A stretch of DNA of 34,712 nt from CAVAWX01 sp963614215 (GCA_963614215.1 CAVECB010000019.1:1-34712), one strand, 5' to 3'; shown: positions 6,403 to 14,461, counted from the first letter of the stretch. The notes: generated by a model not told the origin, from the letters alone. A program made the numbers and translations.

Positions 6403-7332
6403 ATGGAAAACTTCGTGCAGCAGATGACGGACACCTACCTGCCCGACATACTCCACGCCATCTCGCAGGGGCTGCTCATCCCGACCATGGTGGCCTTGTT
6501 GCTCCTGCTGGCCGTCACGCTCTTTTTCTTGGGGCAAATCATCTTCGAGTTCTTCACCGAGCGCCGCGCCTACAAACAAAACATGCCGCAGATCGTCAAC
6601 GACATGAACGACGCGGGCTACGACAGCATCGAGCGGGTCGTGTGCGACTCGAAGCTCTTGCGTTTCCAAAAGGCCGCGCTCCTCACCTGCACACGCAACA
6701 TGGGGCTTGACGACGAGGCGCTGTTTTCGCTTGCGCAGATCGAGATCGGCAAGGCCGAGAAGCGCTACCGTTTCAAGCTGGCCTGGACCGACACCATGTC
6801 CAAAATTGCCCCGCTGCTCGGCCTGATGGGCACGCTCATCCCGCTAGGTCCGGGCATGGTGGCCTTGGGTAAAAACGACGTGACGGCGCTGTCCTCGTCG
6901 CTTCTGCTTGCCTTCGATGCGACGGTGTGCGGTCTGGTCTGCGCCATCATCTCGCTGGCCATCTCCAAGATCCGCTCCGGCTGGTATTCCGCCTACATCA
7001 GCACGCTCGAGTCGCTGATGAGCGTGGTCGTCGACCGGGCGGCCCAGGCGCGCGCGGCCGGCATCGCCTTGCCCAAGGGGTATGCGGGCGACGTGATGAA
7101 GGAGTTTAAGGAAGCCGAAAAGCAGCAGGTGTCGAGCGCTGCGCCGCCGAAGGCAGTGAAGGCGAAGGTGGAGCCGCTTGAGGCCGGGCGGCCCGCCAGC
7201 GGGCCTGCGGGCGCGGCGGTGACAAAGCCCGTGGCAGCGCAGCCCGTGGCGGCAAAGCCCGTGTCTGTGCAAGTCGCAGCTGCCGACGCTCCTGCTGAGG
7301 CGGGCGCCGAGAAGGCGCAGGGGGGCGAATAG
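6403..7332 (+). CDS. MotA/TolQ/ExbB-family proton channel protein
   Basis: Starting at the ATG at 6403 (GAAGGGAG just upstream) the protein has 309 residues. TM1 spans about 24-49. After a cytoplasmic loop come TM2 (IAPLLGLMGTLIPLGPG, 135-151) and TM3 (LLLAFDATVCGLVCAIISL, about 167-185). The Thr in FDATVCGL (T174) matches the conserved channel threonine of ExbB/TolQ. An Ala/Pro/Lys-rich tail of about 90 residues follows. These proteins form pentameric rings that pass protons and turn a partner inserted in the pore. The partner is probably the DUF2149 product encoded three bases downstream. It sits inside an ABC-importer operon, which is unusual for a single-membrane cell. Confidence 0.9.
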   Translation: MENFVQQMTDTYLPDILHAISQGLLIPTMVALLLLLAVTLFFLGQIIFEFFTERRAYKQNMPQIVNDMNDAGYDSIERVVCDSKLLRFQKAALLTCTRNMGLDDEALFSLAQIEIGKAEKRYRFKLAWTDTMSKIAPLLGLMGTLIPLGPGMVALGKNDVTALSSSLLLAFDATVCGLVCAIISLAISKIRSGWYSAYISTLESLMSVVVDRAAQARAAGIALPKGYAGDVMKEFKEAEKQQVSSAAPPKAVKAKVEPLEAGRPASGPAGAAVTKPVAAQPVAAKPVSVQVAAADAPAEAGAEKAQGGE

Positions 7333-7334
7333 GC

Positions 7335-7682
7335 ATGGCGCGCTCGTTTCGCGAAAGCCGTTTCCGCTCGCGCAAAGAGGTGGGCGAGGACGTCAACCCG
7401 TCGGCCTACATCGTGAACCTTGCAGACTGCATGCTCGTCTTGGCCTGCGGCTTCATGGTGGCGTTGATGGCCTTTTGGAACATCGACTTAAGCTCGGTCG
7501 AAGACGTCGAGGAATCCGACCTCGAAGAGGTCCAGCCCGAAGACGCCGAAAGCGAGATCCAAAACGGTGGTTCGTCGTACGTGCAGGCGGGCACGGCCTA
7601 TCGCGACCCGAAGACCGGCAAGGTCTACATCGTCACCGACGAGGAGCTGAAAAGCGACGAGTCGTCTGAAAGCGGCCAGTAG
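7335..7682 (+). CDS. DUF2149-family membrane protein, ExbD-like
   Basis: A 115-residue protein with a short basic N-terminus, one membrane helix (about 27-49) and an acidic external domain. The helix reads LADCMLVLACGFMVAL. E. coli ExbD, as recalled, has FIDVMLVLLIIFMVAA around its essential Asp25. The Asp (D31 here), MLVL and FMVA line up, and both proteins have an NP/NVTP-like element before the helix. The architecture also agrees: N-terminus inside, one helix, soluble domain outside. DUF2149 is known next to ExbB-like genes, notably in methanogens, but has no assigned function. The inferred role is the rotor/plug of the proton channel encoded just upstream. Confidence 0.82.
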   Translation: MARSFRESRFRSRKEVGEDVNPSAYIVNLADCMLVLACGFMVALMAFWNIDLSSVEDVEESDLEEVQPEDAESEIQNGGSSYVQAGTAYRDPKTGKVYIVTDEELKSDESSESGQ

Positions 7683-7694
7683 AAAAGAGGCGCC

Positions 7695-8900
7695 GTGGAC
7701 GAGCGAGACGAGCAGATGGGAAAGGGCGGGCAAGGGGCGCAGACCCGCGAGCCCGAGAACTCCTTTTCCGAAGAGGAGGTCAACTCGGTCTTTCACGCGA
7801 AGGTCAAGCGCTCCGTGAAGGTTGCGGTCGCGCTGTTCGTGGTGGGCGCCGTCTTCCTCTCGCTGTTTTTGGGGCGCTACAGCATGAACCCCGTCGAAGT
7901 TGTCGCCGCGGCCGCCTCCTACATCCCGAAGCTGTGCCTGCTTGCGTGGACAAACCTCAACATACTCGTCGACTTCATCGGCTCTGGGCTTTCCGGCGCG
8001 TCGGCAGGCGCCGGTCCTGTGTTCTACACGGTCGACGACATCAACATCACCGACCCCGAACGCGTGCTTTTCCTCATACGCCTGCCGCGCGTCATCGTTG
8101 TCATGCTCGTGGGCGCGGGCCTGGCCGTGGCCGGCGCGAGCTATCAAGGTATGTTCAAAAACCCGCTGACCTCGCCGGACCTCCTCGGCGCGTCGGCCGG
8201 TGCGTCGCTGGGTGCATGCCTTGCCCTGTTGTGGAACTGGGGCGGCACGGGCGTGCAGATCGCCGCCTTCCTCGGAGGCCTTGCCGCCGTCGGGATGGCC
8301 GTGTGGCTGAACAAGCTCGTGGACTACGACCCGACGCTGGGCCTTGTCCTGGCGGGCATACTCGTGTCCACGCTATTCCAAAGCGGCATGTCCATCGTGA
8401 AACTTTTGGCCGACTCCAACGACAAGCTGCCCGAGATCACCTTTTGGCTCATGGGCTCGTTTCACGACATCACGGTGCGCGACGTGCTCGTCTTCATCCC
8501 CATGGCCGCCGGGTTCATCTTGCTGCTCGTACAGTCGTGGAAGCTCAACGTGCTGTCGTTTGGCGACGAGGAGGCGCGCGCGATGGGCGTGAACACGAAG
8601 CGCACGCGTTTTTGGGTCATACTCGGCTCGACCCTGCTGGCCAGCGCCTCGGTGGCTGTCGCGGGCATCATCGGCTGGATCGGGCTGGTCATCCCGCATC
8701 TGGCGCGCGCCGTGGTCGGCCCGAACTACCGCGTGCTCCTGCCCACCTCCATGCTCATCGGCTCGGCGTTTCTGCTGCTCGTGGACAATCTCGCGCGCAT
8801 GATGTTGTCCGTCGAGATCCCCATCGGCATACTCACCTCGATTCTGGGCGTGCCCTTCTTCATCTTCATCTTCAAAAAGAACATGAGGGGGTGGAACTGA
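7695..8900 (+). CDS. FecCD/BtuC-type ABC transporter permease
   Basis: A GTG start at 7695 follows AAGAGG; an ATG at 7716 is an alternative. The 401-residue protein has an unusually hydrophilic N-terminal extension of about 35 residues and then many membrane helices. FecCD signatures are clear: GAGLAVAGASYQGMFKNPL with LLGASAGASLGA, and GIIGWIGLVIPHLAR near the C-terminus. It would form the homodimeric channel for chelate import, working with the ATPase whose start codon overlaps its stop (8898-8902). A single permease gene suggests a homodimer as in BtuCD. A segment of about 70 residues after TM1 (YSMNPVEVV onward) is longer than usual. Confidence 0.92.
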   Translation: MDERDEQMGKGGQGAQTREPENSFSEEEVNSVFHAKVKRSVKVAVALFVVGAVFLSLFLGRYSMNPVEVVAAAASYIPKLCLLAWTNLNILVDFIGSGLSGASAGAGPVFYTVDDINITDPERVLFLIRLPRVIVVMLVGAGLAVAGASYQGMFKNPLTSPDLLGASAGASLGACLALLWNWGGTGVQIAAFLGGLAAVGMAVWLNKLVDYDPTLGLVLAGILVSTLFQSGMSIVKLLADSNDKLPEITFWLMGSFHDITVRDVLVFIPMAAGFILLLVQSWKLNVLSFGDEEARAMGVNTKRTRFWVILGSTLLASASVAVAGIIGWIGLVIPHLARAVVGPNYRVLLPTSMLIGSAFLLLVDNLARMMLSVEIPIGILTSILGVPFFIFIFKKNMRGWN

Positions 8901-9799
8901 TGGCGCACGACGGGTTCAAAGCCGCAGGCGCACGCGGCGCGGACGGTGAAAGCGGCGAGGCGGGCGTGCTCGACAAGACCAGCGCGCAGGCCGCGTCCCC
9001 CGTGCTGCTATCGGTTTCTGACGTGCGCTGCGGCTACGGCAAGAAGCACCCGGTAGAGATTGTGCACGGTGTGAGCTTTACCGTGCGCGTCGGCGAGTTC
9101 GTGTGCATCATCGGCGCGAACGGCTGCGGCAAGACGACCACCCTGAAATCCCTCATGGGGCTGCTGCCGCTGCTGGGAGGCTCTGTCACCTTCGACGGCG
9201 AGGAAGTCGCCAAGATGGACGAGCGGTCCCGCGCGCAGCACTTCGCCTACATCCCGCAGGCGCATACGCCGCCGTTTCCCTTCACCGTGGCCGACGTGGT
9301 GATGATGGGGCGCACACCCTACGTGAACCTGCTCGCCCGCACGACGCGCCACGACCGCGAGGTGGCCATGGAGGCCTTGGAACTGCTCGGCATCACGCAC
9401 CTTGCGCACACCGATTACACGAGCCTATCCGGCGGCCAGCAGCAGCTCGTCTTGATCGCGCGGGCGCTCACCCAAGAATCCGACATCCTCGTCATGGACG
9501 AGCCCACCGCCGCGCTCGATTTCGGCAACCAGCAGCTTGTGCTTTCGCGCATGCACATGCTCTCGCGCATGGGAAAGTCGGTGATCATGGTCACGCACGA
9601 CCCCGACCACGCGCTGTTTTGCGCGGACAAGGTGGTGGTCATGGACGAGGGGCGCGTACTGAAGGAGGGCACGTCCGAGGAGTGCATCACGACCGAGGTC
9701 TTGCGCCACATCTACAACGCCGAGGCCTACGTCATGGACGTGCAGGTGCCGAGCGGCCAGACGGTGCGCGCCTGCGTGCCACTCAACGTCGCGCGCTAG
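8900..9799 (+). CDS. FecE/BtuD-type ABC transporter ATP-binding protein
   Basis: A 299-residue ATPase translationally coupled to the permease (ATG overlaps TGA at 8898-8902). All motifs are intact: Walker A GANGCGKT (72-79), Q-loop YIPQ (Q120), signature LSGGQQQ (176-182), Walker B ILVMDEPTAALD (196-207) and the switch His in MVTHD. An extra N-terminal segment of about 35 residues precedes the core. It powers import with the permease and the binding lipoprotein. It ends the operon. The next gene, at 9836, is convergent, and no terminator hairpin was seen between. Confidence 0.93.
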   Translation: MAHDGFKAAGARGADGESGEAGVLDKTSAQAASPVLLSVSDVRCGYGKKHPVEIVHGVSFTVRVGEFVCIIGANGCGKTTTLKSLMGLLPLLGGSVTFDGEEVAKMDERSRAQHFAYIPQAHTPPFPFTVADVVMMGRTPYVNLLARTTRHDREVAMEALELLGITHLAHTDYTSLSGGQQQLVLIARALTQESDILVMDEPTAALDFGNQQLVLSRMHMLSRMGKSVIMVTHDPDHALFCADKVVVMDEGRVLKEGTSEECITTEVLRHIYNAEAYVMDVQVPSGQTVRACVPLNVAR

Positions 9800-9835
9800 G
9801 GACGTGGCATAGTTTCGCCCCATCCCCGCGCTTCT

Positions 9836-10378
9836 TTACGAGCTTTTCTCGCGCAGCATCTGCTGCAGCTTCGCGGCTGCCTCGCCGCCGATGCGCGACC
9901 CCAAGGTGCGCTTACCCGCCGCCGCCTCGCGCGCCTCCTCGTGCCATTCTTGCTCGCCGGCCTCGCTGGCCGTGCCGAAGCCTAAGGCGCTCATGCGCGT
10001 GACGCCGCCGCCGAAGACGGTGGTCTGTATGGTGTAGTCGCTGCTGACCACGACCACTTCCAGCCCGGCCTCGCGCGCCTCGTGGGCCAGCCGCTCGATC
10101 ACCGTATCGGCGCTCTTGCCGGCAGGCGAGAAGACCACGTCGATGCCGGCCACCTTGCGCGTCTGCCCGGTCGAGGCCGCGTTGCCCGCCCCGTCGAAGA
10201 CCACCGTGCAACGCTCGTAGCTTTCCTTTGCGAGCAGGGCCGCGTCGTTTATCAGCGTCTGACGCGCCTTGTTCCACGCGTCTTCGCTGCTCCAGTCGTC
10301 TTGGCCGTCGACCTGGTAGCGCGCGTTGTTGCGAATGACGTTGTAGCCGTCGACTATGAGGGCGAGCCTGCGCTGCAT
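9836..10378 (-). CDS. rae1: NYN-domain ribonuclease, YacP/Rae1 family
   Basis: The protein of 180 residues begins LALIVDGYNVIRN, the metal-binding start of NYN/PIN-like RNases, and continues with CTVVFDG and VVVVSSDYTIQ, which carry the further acidic residues of the fold. B. subtilis Rae1 (YacP) cuts mRNA in the ribosomal A site. The order cysS-rlmB-yacP seen here is the same as in Firmicutes, which supports orthology. The start at 10378 lies inside the end of rlmB (25-base overlap), so translation is probably coupled. An ATG at 10390 is the alternative start. The C-terminal tail is charged and possibly flexible. Confidence 0.85.
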   Translation of the reverse strand: MQRRLALIVDGYNVIRNNARYQVDGQDDWSSEDAWNKARQTLINDAALLAKESYERCTVVFDGAGNAASTGQTRKVAGIDVVFSPAGKSADTVIERLAHEAREAGLEVVVVSSDYTIQTTVFGGGVTRMSALGFGTASEAGEQEWHEEAREAAAGKRTLGSRIGGEAAAKLQQMLREKSS

Positions 10379-11103
10379 TGCCGCATCCATTCGTAGGCCA
10401 AGACGGTGGTCGCCTGCGCGACGTTCAGCGACTCGACCTTGCCCGCCTGCGGCAGCTTCACGAGCAAATCGCAGGTTTTCTCCACGAGCGGAGCAAGCCC
10501 CCGCTCCTCCGAGCCGACGACGAGCGCGACGCGCCCGGACAGCGGGGCGTCCCAGGCGCATTCGGCGGCGTGCTCGCTGGCGCCAACCACCCAAAATCCC
10601 TCGTCTTTCAGTCGCTCTAGGCTGCGCGCGAGGTTTGCCTCCATGGCGATGGGCAGGTGCACGACGGCGCCGGCCGATGTCTTGTAGGTGGACGCCGTCA
10701 CACGGGCGTTGCGTTTGTTGGGGATGAGCAGGCCGGTCGCGCCCACGACCTCGGCGCTGCGCACGATGGCGCCCAAGTTGCCCGCGTCGGTGATATGGTC
10801 GCAGGCCACGACGAGGGCGTTTTCAGCCCCGGCCGCGCGTTTCACCAAATCAGAGAGCTTTGCGTAGGGGTAGGGTGCGACGGCGGCGATGATGCCTTGG
10901 TGCGCGCCGTGGCTCGAGTGCTCGTCGAGCTGCTCGGTCGTGGCGGGCACGATTTGCGCCCCCTGCTTGCGGGCGCGTTCGAGCAGCTTGGCGACCGCCT
11001 TGTCGCGCGTGGCGGCAGAGCCTGCCCACACACGTTCGACGGGCATCTTCGCCGATAGGGCCTCGGCCAGCGCGCGGCGTCCCTCCAAATACTCACGCTC
11101 CAT
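10354..11103 (-). CDS. rlmB: 23S rRNA 2'-O-methyltransferase, TrmH/SpoU family
   Basis: The 249-residue protein has an N-terminal substrate-binding domain (MEREYLEGRRALAEAL) and a SPOUT knot domain with all three motifs: NLGAIVRSAE, VVGSEERGL and KLPQAGKVESLNVAQA. The family methylates the ribose of G2251 in the 23S rRNA P-loop (E. coli numbering) using S-adenosylmethionine. Its start overlaps the end of cysS by 11 bases, and its end overlaps the next gene, so all three are one operon. Confidence 0.92.
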   Translation of the reverse strand: MEREYLEGRRALAEALSAKMPVERVWAGSAATRDKAVAKLLERARKQGAQIVPATTEQLDEHSSHGAHQGIIAAVAPYPYAKLSDLVKRAAGAENALVVACDHITDAGNLGAIVRSAEVVGATGLLIPNKRNARVTASTYKTSAGAVVHLPIAMEANLARSLERLKDEGFWVVGASEHAAECAWDAPLSGRVALVVGSEERGLAPLVEKTCDLLVKLPQAGKVESLNVAQATTVLAYEWMRQCSAGSPS

Positions 11104-12613
11104 AGCTCACCCTCGCTCCGTTGGCCGTGTCCTCGATGGTGAACCCCAGCTCGGCCAGCCCATCGCGTATGGCATCGGCGCGGCTCCAGTCTTTTTCCGC
11201 ACGGGCCTGTGCGCGGGCGGCCAGCAAGGCGTCTGCTGCCTCGTGCGCGTCGTCTCCCGCATACGCGGCCAGGCGCGCGGCCAGCTCGCAGGTCTCGGCA
11301 GGCCAGTCGGCCTCTTCGATGGGCAGCTCGATGCCCAGCACGCCAAGCAGGCTCTCTATTGTGTCGGCTGCCCCGCGCACAGCCTCGCGCGCGTCGCCTG
11401 AGAGCTGCGGGTGCTCCTCGATGAAGGTGTTGCCCTCGCCCACGAGGGTAAAAAGCGCGCCCAGGGCGCCTGCCGTGTTGAAATCATCGTCCATGGCTGT
11501 ATGGAAGGCCGTGTCCGCGTCATGTGTTGCCTGCACGAGCGCCGCCGCATCCGCATCGCACGACTCGCTTGCCGCGTCCGCGTTGCTTGCCGCGTCCGCA
11601 CTATCGTCTGCGTCCCCCGCATGCTCTGCCGCCCAGCGCAGGTTGCGCACCGCGCCGCTCACGCGCTCGTAGCTCCTTCCCGCCTCGGCCAGGCGCGCGT
11701 CGGAGAAATCAAGCGGGCTGCGGTAGTGCGTCTGCAGCATCAACAGGCGCAAGGCCATGGGCTCGCAGGCGTCCAGCACGTCGACGAGCAGGAGGAAGTT
11801 GCCCAGGCTCTTCGACATCTTTTCCTCGTTGATGCGCAGCATGCCGCCGTGCAGCCAATATTTGACGAAGGTCTGACCCGTGGCGGCCTCGGTCTGCGCC
11901 TTCTCGTTTTCGTGGTGGGGAAAGACGAGGTCGGCGCCGCCGCCGTGTATGTCGATGGGCAGCCCCAGGTATTTCTCGCTCATGGCCGAGCATTCTAAAT
12001 GCCAGCCCGGCCGCCCGGCACCCCAGGGGCTTTCCCAGCTGGGCTCGCCCGGCTTTGCCGTCTTCCACAGCGCGAAGTCGAGCGGGTCGCGCTTGCGCTC
12101 GTCCACTTCCACGCGCGCGCCGCTTTGCAGCTCGTCGATGTCGCGGCCGGAGAGCTGGCCGTATGCGGGAAAGCTGCGCACGGAGAAGTAGACGTCGCCG
12201 TCTGCCTCGTAGGCGTGCCCCGCGTCGACGAGCTTTTTCACCAGCCCGATCATCGGACCTATCTCTTTGGTGGCCTGCGGGCGCACGTCGGGGTCGAGTA
12301 TGCCGAAGCGGTGCATGGCGTCGACGAAGCGAGTGGTGTAGTCGCCGGCCACCTCGGCGGCGCTGCGCCCCTCCTCGGTCGCCCGCGCGATGATCTTGTC
12401 GTCGACGTCGGTGACGTTTTGCACGAAGGCGACCTCGTAGCCGCTGTGCGCCAGGTAGCGACGCACCACGTCGAAGGTGAGGAAGGTGCGCGCGTTGCCG
12501 ATGTGGATGTGGTTGTAGACGGTCGGCCCGCACGCGTACATCGCGACCTTGCCCGGCGTCCGGGGGACGAATTCCTCTTTGCTGTGCGTCGCGGTGTTGT
12601 AGATCTTCAGCAT
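11093..12613 (-). CDS. cysS: Cysteinyl-tRNA synthetase
   Basis: A 506-residue class I synthetase. The zinc and substrate motif CGPTVYN (C28), the HIGN signature (HIHIGN, 35-40), C208 in WHLECSAM, HHENE (233-237) and KMSKS (265-269) are all present. An Ala/Asp/Ser-rich insertion (about residues 335-360) lies between the catalytic domain and the C-terminal helices. The start at 12613 (MLKIYNT) matches the family's usual beginning. An ATG at 12661 would add a 16-residue tail. It heads the cysS-rlmB-rae1 operon. The upstream copy of the 55-bp repeat lies only 64 bases before it. Confidence 0.96.
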   Translation of the reverse strand: MLKIYNTATHSKEEFVPRTPGKVAMYACGPTVYNHIHIGNARTFLTFDVVRRYLAHSGYEVAFVQNVTDVDDKIIARATEEGRSAAEVAGDYTTRFVDAMHRFGILDPDVRPQATKEIGPMIGLVKKLVDAGHAYEADGDVYFSVRSFPAYGQLSGRDIDELQSGARVEVDERKRDPLDFALWKTAKPGEPSWESPWGAGRPGWHLECSAMSEKYLGLPIDIHGGGADLVFPHHENEKAQTEAATGQTFVKYWLHGGMLRINEEKMSKSLGNFLLLVDVLDACEPMALRLLMLQTHYRSPLDFSDARLAEAGRSYERVSGAVRNLRWAAEHAGDADDSADAASNADAASESCDADAAALVQATHDADTAFHTAMDDDFNTAGALGALFTLVGEGNTFIEEHPQLSGDAREAVRGAADTIESLLGVLGIELPIEEADWPAETCELAARLAAYAGDDAHEAADALLAARAQARAEKDWSRADAIRDGLAELGFTIEDTANGARVSYGA

Positions 12614-12676
12614 GGACTCTCGCGTCTCGCTTTCGGGTGCGGCATGGACAATTCGCATCATATTAGCGCAAGCGCG

Positions 12677-12731
12677 GCGCAGTGTTTGCCCGTGGGGAGG
12701 CGTCCACGTATCATCTGCCGAGAGAAGGGGC
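12677..12731. repeat. 55-bp direct repeat, copy 1 (left flank of the AbiE island)
   Basis: Identical base for base to 14462-14516, in the same orientation, 1785 bp apart. Beyond its end a weaker match continues (GGCGGTGCTT, then GAAAA) after a 3-base gap, so the original homology was probably about 85-90 bp. The two copies bracket the AbiE genes exactly. Confidence 0.95.
12686..12714 (+). promoter_or_regulatory. Promoter inside repeat copy 1
   Basis: TTGCCC (12686-12691) and TATCAT (12709-12714) are separated by 17 bases, a good vegetative-type promoter pointing toward the AbiE genes. Transcripts would pass through an imperfect hairpin at 12756-12785 before reaching the antitoxin gene. Confidence 0.55.
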
Positions 12732-12755
12732 CGGGCGGTGCTTCACCGTGAAAAA

Positions 12756-12785
12756 CCATGCAGGACCTGCGATGTCCAGGCATGG
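12756..12785 (+). other. Imperfect hairpin in the AbiE leader
   Basis: CCATGC (12756-12761) pairs with GCATGG (12780-12785), and inside it GGAC (12763-12766) with GTCC (12774-12777), with small bulges and a 7-base loop. No T-run follows, so a terminator is unlikely. It may be an operator or a leader structure of the toxin-antitoxin transcript. Confidence 0.4.
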
Positions 12786-12834
12786 GGTATAAGTGGCAAC
12801 AATCAATTCACCAATGTAAAAAGAGACTGTGAAC

Positions 12835-12870
12835 GCTGCAATTGTAACGTTTTATTGTTACAATTGCAGC
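12835..12870 (+). promoter_or_regulatory. Perfect 14-bp inverted repeat touching the antitoxin start codon
   Basis: GCTGCAATTGTAAC (12835-12848) and its exact complement GTTACAATTGCAGC (12857-12870) are separated by 8 bases, and the ATG follows at once. AbiEi-type antitoxins repress their own operon by binding inverted repeats, so this is a strong operator candidate. TACAAT (12859-12864) in the right arm could be a -10 box giving a leaderless message starting at or next to the ATG. No Shine-Dalgarno precedes this start. Confidence 0.65.
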
Positions 12871-13494
12871 ATGAAAGCTTTGGAAGCCTTGAGCATAATC
12901 AACGAGATCAGTTCCTCGCAAAAGGGGTTGTTTACCTCTGCCCAGGCGGCGGCTTTGGGGGTTGGCAGGATGTCGCTTTCGCGGCTGGCTGCGCACGAGC
13001 ATATCGAGCCAATCGTCCGCGGCGTCTTCAGGGCTGCGGGAGCGCCGTCGACGCGCGAAGAGGACGTGTACGCTGCATGGCTTGCCACCGAGCCTGCGAC
13101 TTTTGCGTACCTCAGGCCTTTTGACGCAAGTAGCTGCGTTGCCTCGCTTGGAACTGCAGCGTGGCTGCACGGTTTGGGAGAACTTAAACCGGAGCCCATC
13201 ACGTTTTCATGCCCCAGAAGGAAGCAGTCAAGAAACGCCTCGCTGCGATTCCTCAAGCGCGCGCTTTCAGATGAAGATGTGTGCGTGATTGCGGGGATTC
13301 CTGCGACGACGCCGAAGCGCACGGTTCTCGACCTGATCGATTATGGAGAAGATCTAGGCCTGGTGGGCGCCGTCTTGCGCGATGCCGAGCTTGCCGACCC
13401 GGAGATGAGGATCGACGAAGAAATCAACTCGCGCGCGGTGAAATGCGGATTCGACAAGAGCTTCGACCTCTATGCGTTTCTCAAAAGGAAATGA
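12871..13494 (+). CDS. abiEi: AbiEi-type antitoxin / transcriptional repressor of a type IV toxin-antitoxin system
   Basis: A 207-residue protein with an N-terminal winged-helix segment (about residues 1-50, containing LFTSAQAAALGVGRMSLSRL and IVRGVFR) and a C-terminal domain with TPKRTVLDLIDYG, as in AbiEi antitoxins. Such proteins neutralise the AbiEii nucleotidyltransferase and repress the operon. Three bases separate it from the toxin gene. The ATG at 12871 directly abuts the operator palindrome. A GTG at 12829 would put the palindrome inside the gene and is less likely. Base composition is somewhat less GC-rich than the neighbours, in keeping with horizontal gain. Confidence 0.82.
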   Translation: MKALEALSIINEISSSQKGLFTSAQAAALGVGRMSLSRLAAHEHIEPIVRGVFRAAGAPSTREEDVYAAWLATEPATFAYLRPFDASSCVASLGTAAWLHGLGELKPEPITFSCPRRKQSRNASLRFLKRALSDEDVCVIAGIPATTPKRTVLDLIDYGEDLGLVGAVLRDAELADPEMRIDEEINSRAVKCGFDKSFDLYAFLKRK

Positions 13495-13497
13495 GAT

Positions 13498-14395
13498 ATG
13501 GAGCATGCATACGCATCGCCTGACGCGTTTGACCGGGCGGTCAAGAAGGCGGTGAAGCAGTCCGGCGCAGAACCGGGCGCCGGATACCGTCAAGCACTTC
13601 GCGACAGGTTTTTATGCCGCGTGTTCTCCGGAGGAAACGAGGCGTTCGTCCTCAAGGGCGGAAGCGGTCTGCTTGCCAGAATCCCCGATGCGAGAACGAC
13701 GAGGGATTTGGATTTTGCGATCAGCGGGAAGGGGTCTGCCGCCGAGGCCCTTGTCGAGATGGAGAGGGTCGCAGCCATCGACTTGGGCGACTGGTGTCGG
13801 TTCGTCTTGACTAGGCACGAGGAATCGATGGATGAAAACGGGTACTCCAGGCTTTTGAGACTGAGGTTTGCCACCTTTGTGGGTGCGGAGGAAAAAGACC
13901 CCCGTGCTCATCGACCTTTCGCTCGACTGCACCACCACGCTGCCTCCGGATCGAGTTACGCCCGCCAATCGGGTCGCAATCGCCGGTGTCGTCGGGTGCG
14001 ACTATCTCATGTACCCTCTGGCAGACCAGCTGGCCGACAAGTTGTGCGGCATCATGGAGCTGCAGCCCGGTGGATACCCGTCATCGCGCATGAAAGACCT
14101 TGTGGATGTGGTGACGTATGCGACTCATGAGGCATTCAACCAAGGAGAGCTAAGGCTTGCGATAGAAAGCGAGTGTTCGAAGCGCGGCATGGACGTCCCC
14201 GACCGATTCGTTGCGCCCGAGTCTTGGAGGAATCGCTTCGCCTCGTTTTCAAAGGGCAAGATGCCGGGTGAGTTTGCAAGCTTTGCCACGGCGTGCGATA
14301 TGGCATCGCATTTCTTTGATGTCGTGCTGGCATCCGAGGGCGGCGACATGTCGTGGAATCCGCAAACGCGCTCATGGGGGACCGGCGGCAGGTGA
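13498..14395 (+). pseudogene. abiEii: AbiEii-type nucleotidyltransferase toxin, frameshifted
   Basis: The first frame runs from the ATG at 13498 (after AAAGGAAATGAG) and shows the polymerase-beta-type nucleotidyltransferase motif: GGSGLLARIPDARTTRDLDF with its DxD. From about 13892 the coding signal moves to the +1 frame and continues (TPVLIDLSLDC, LADQLADKLCGI, SSRMKDLVDVV) to the stop at 14393-14395. Removing one base from the AAAAA run at 13892-13896 joins the halves into about 298 residues, normal for the family, with no other damage. Unshifted translation ends at 14130 with unrelated sequence. It may be a recent inactivating mutation, phase variation in the A5/C5 tract, or a read error. 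Confidence 0.82.
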
Positions 14396-14461
14396 GACGG
14401 GCGCTCATGGAAATATCTGAGCATCGCACTGTTTAGCAGGACGATTGTCTCGCTTGTAGGC

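Noticed and set aside
13498..14395. Programmed ribosomal frameshifting in AbiEii
   Set aside because: A +1 shift is needed and the A5 tract is not a classical +1 site. No known AbiEii uses recoding. A mutation or read error is simpler, so it is listed as a pseudogene.
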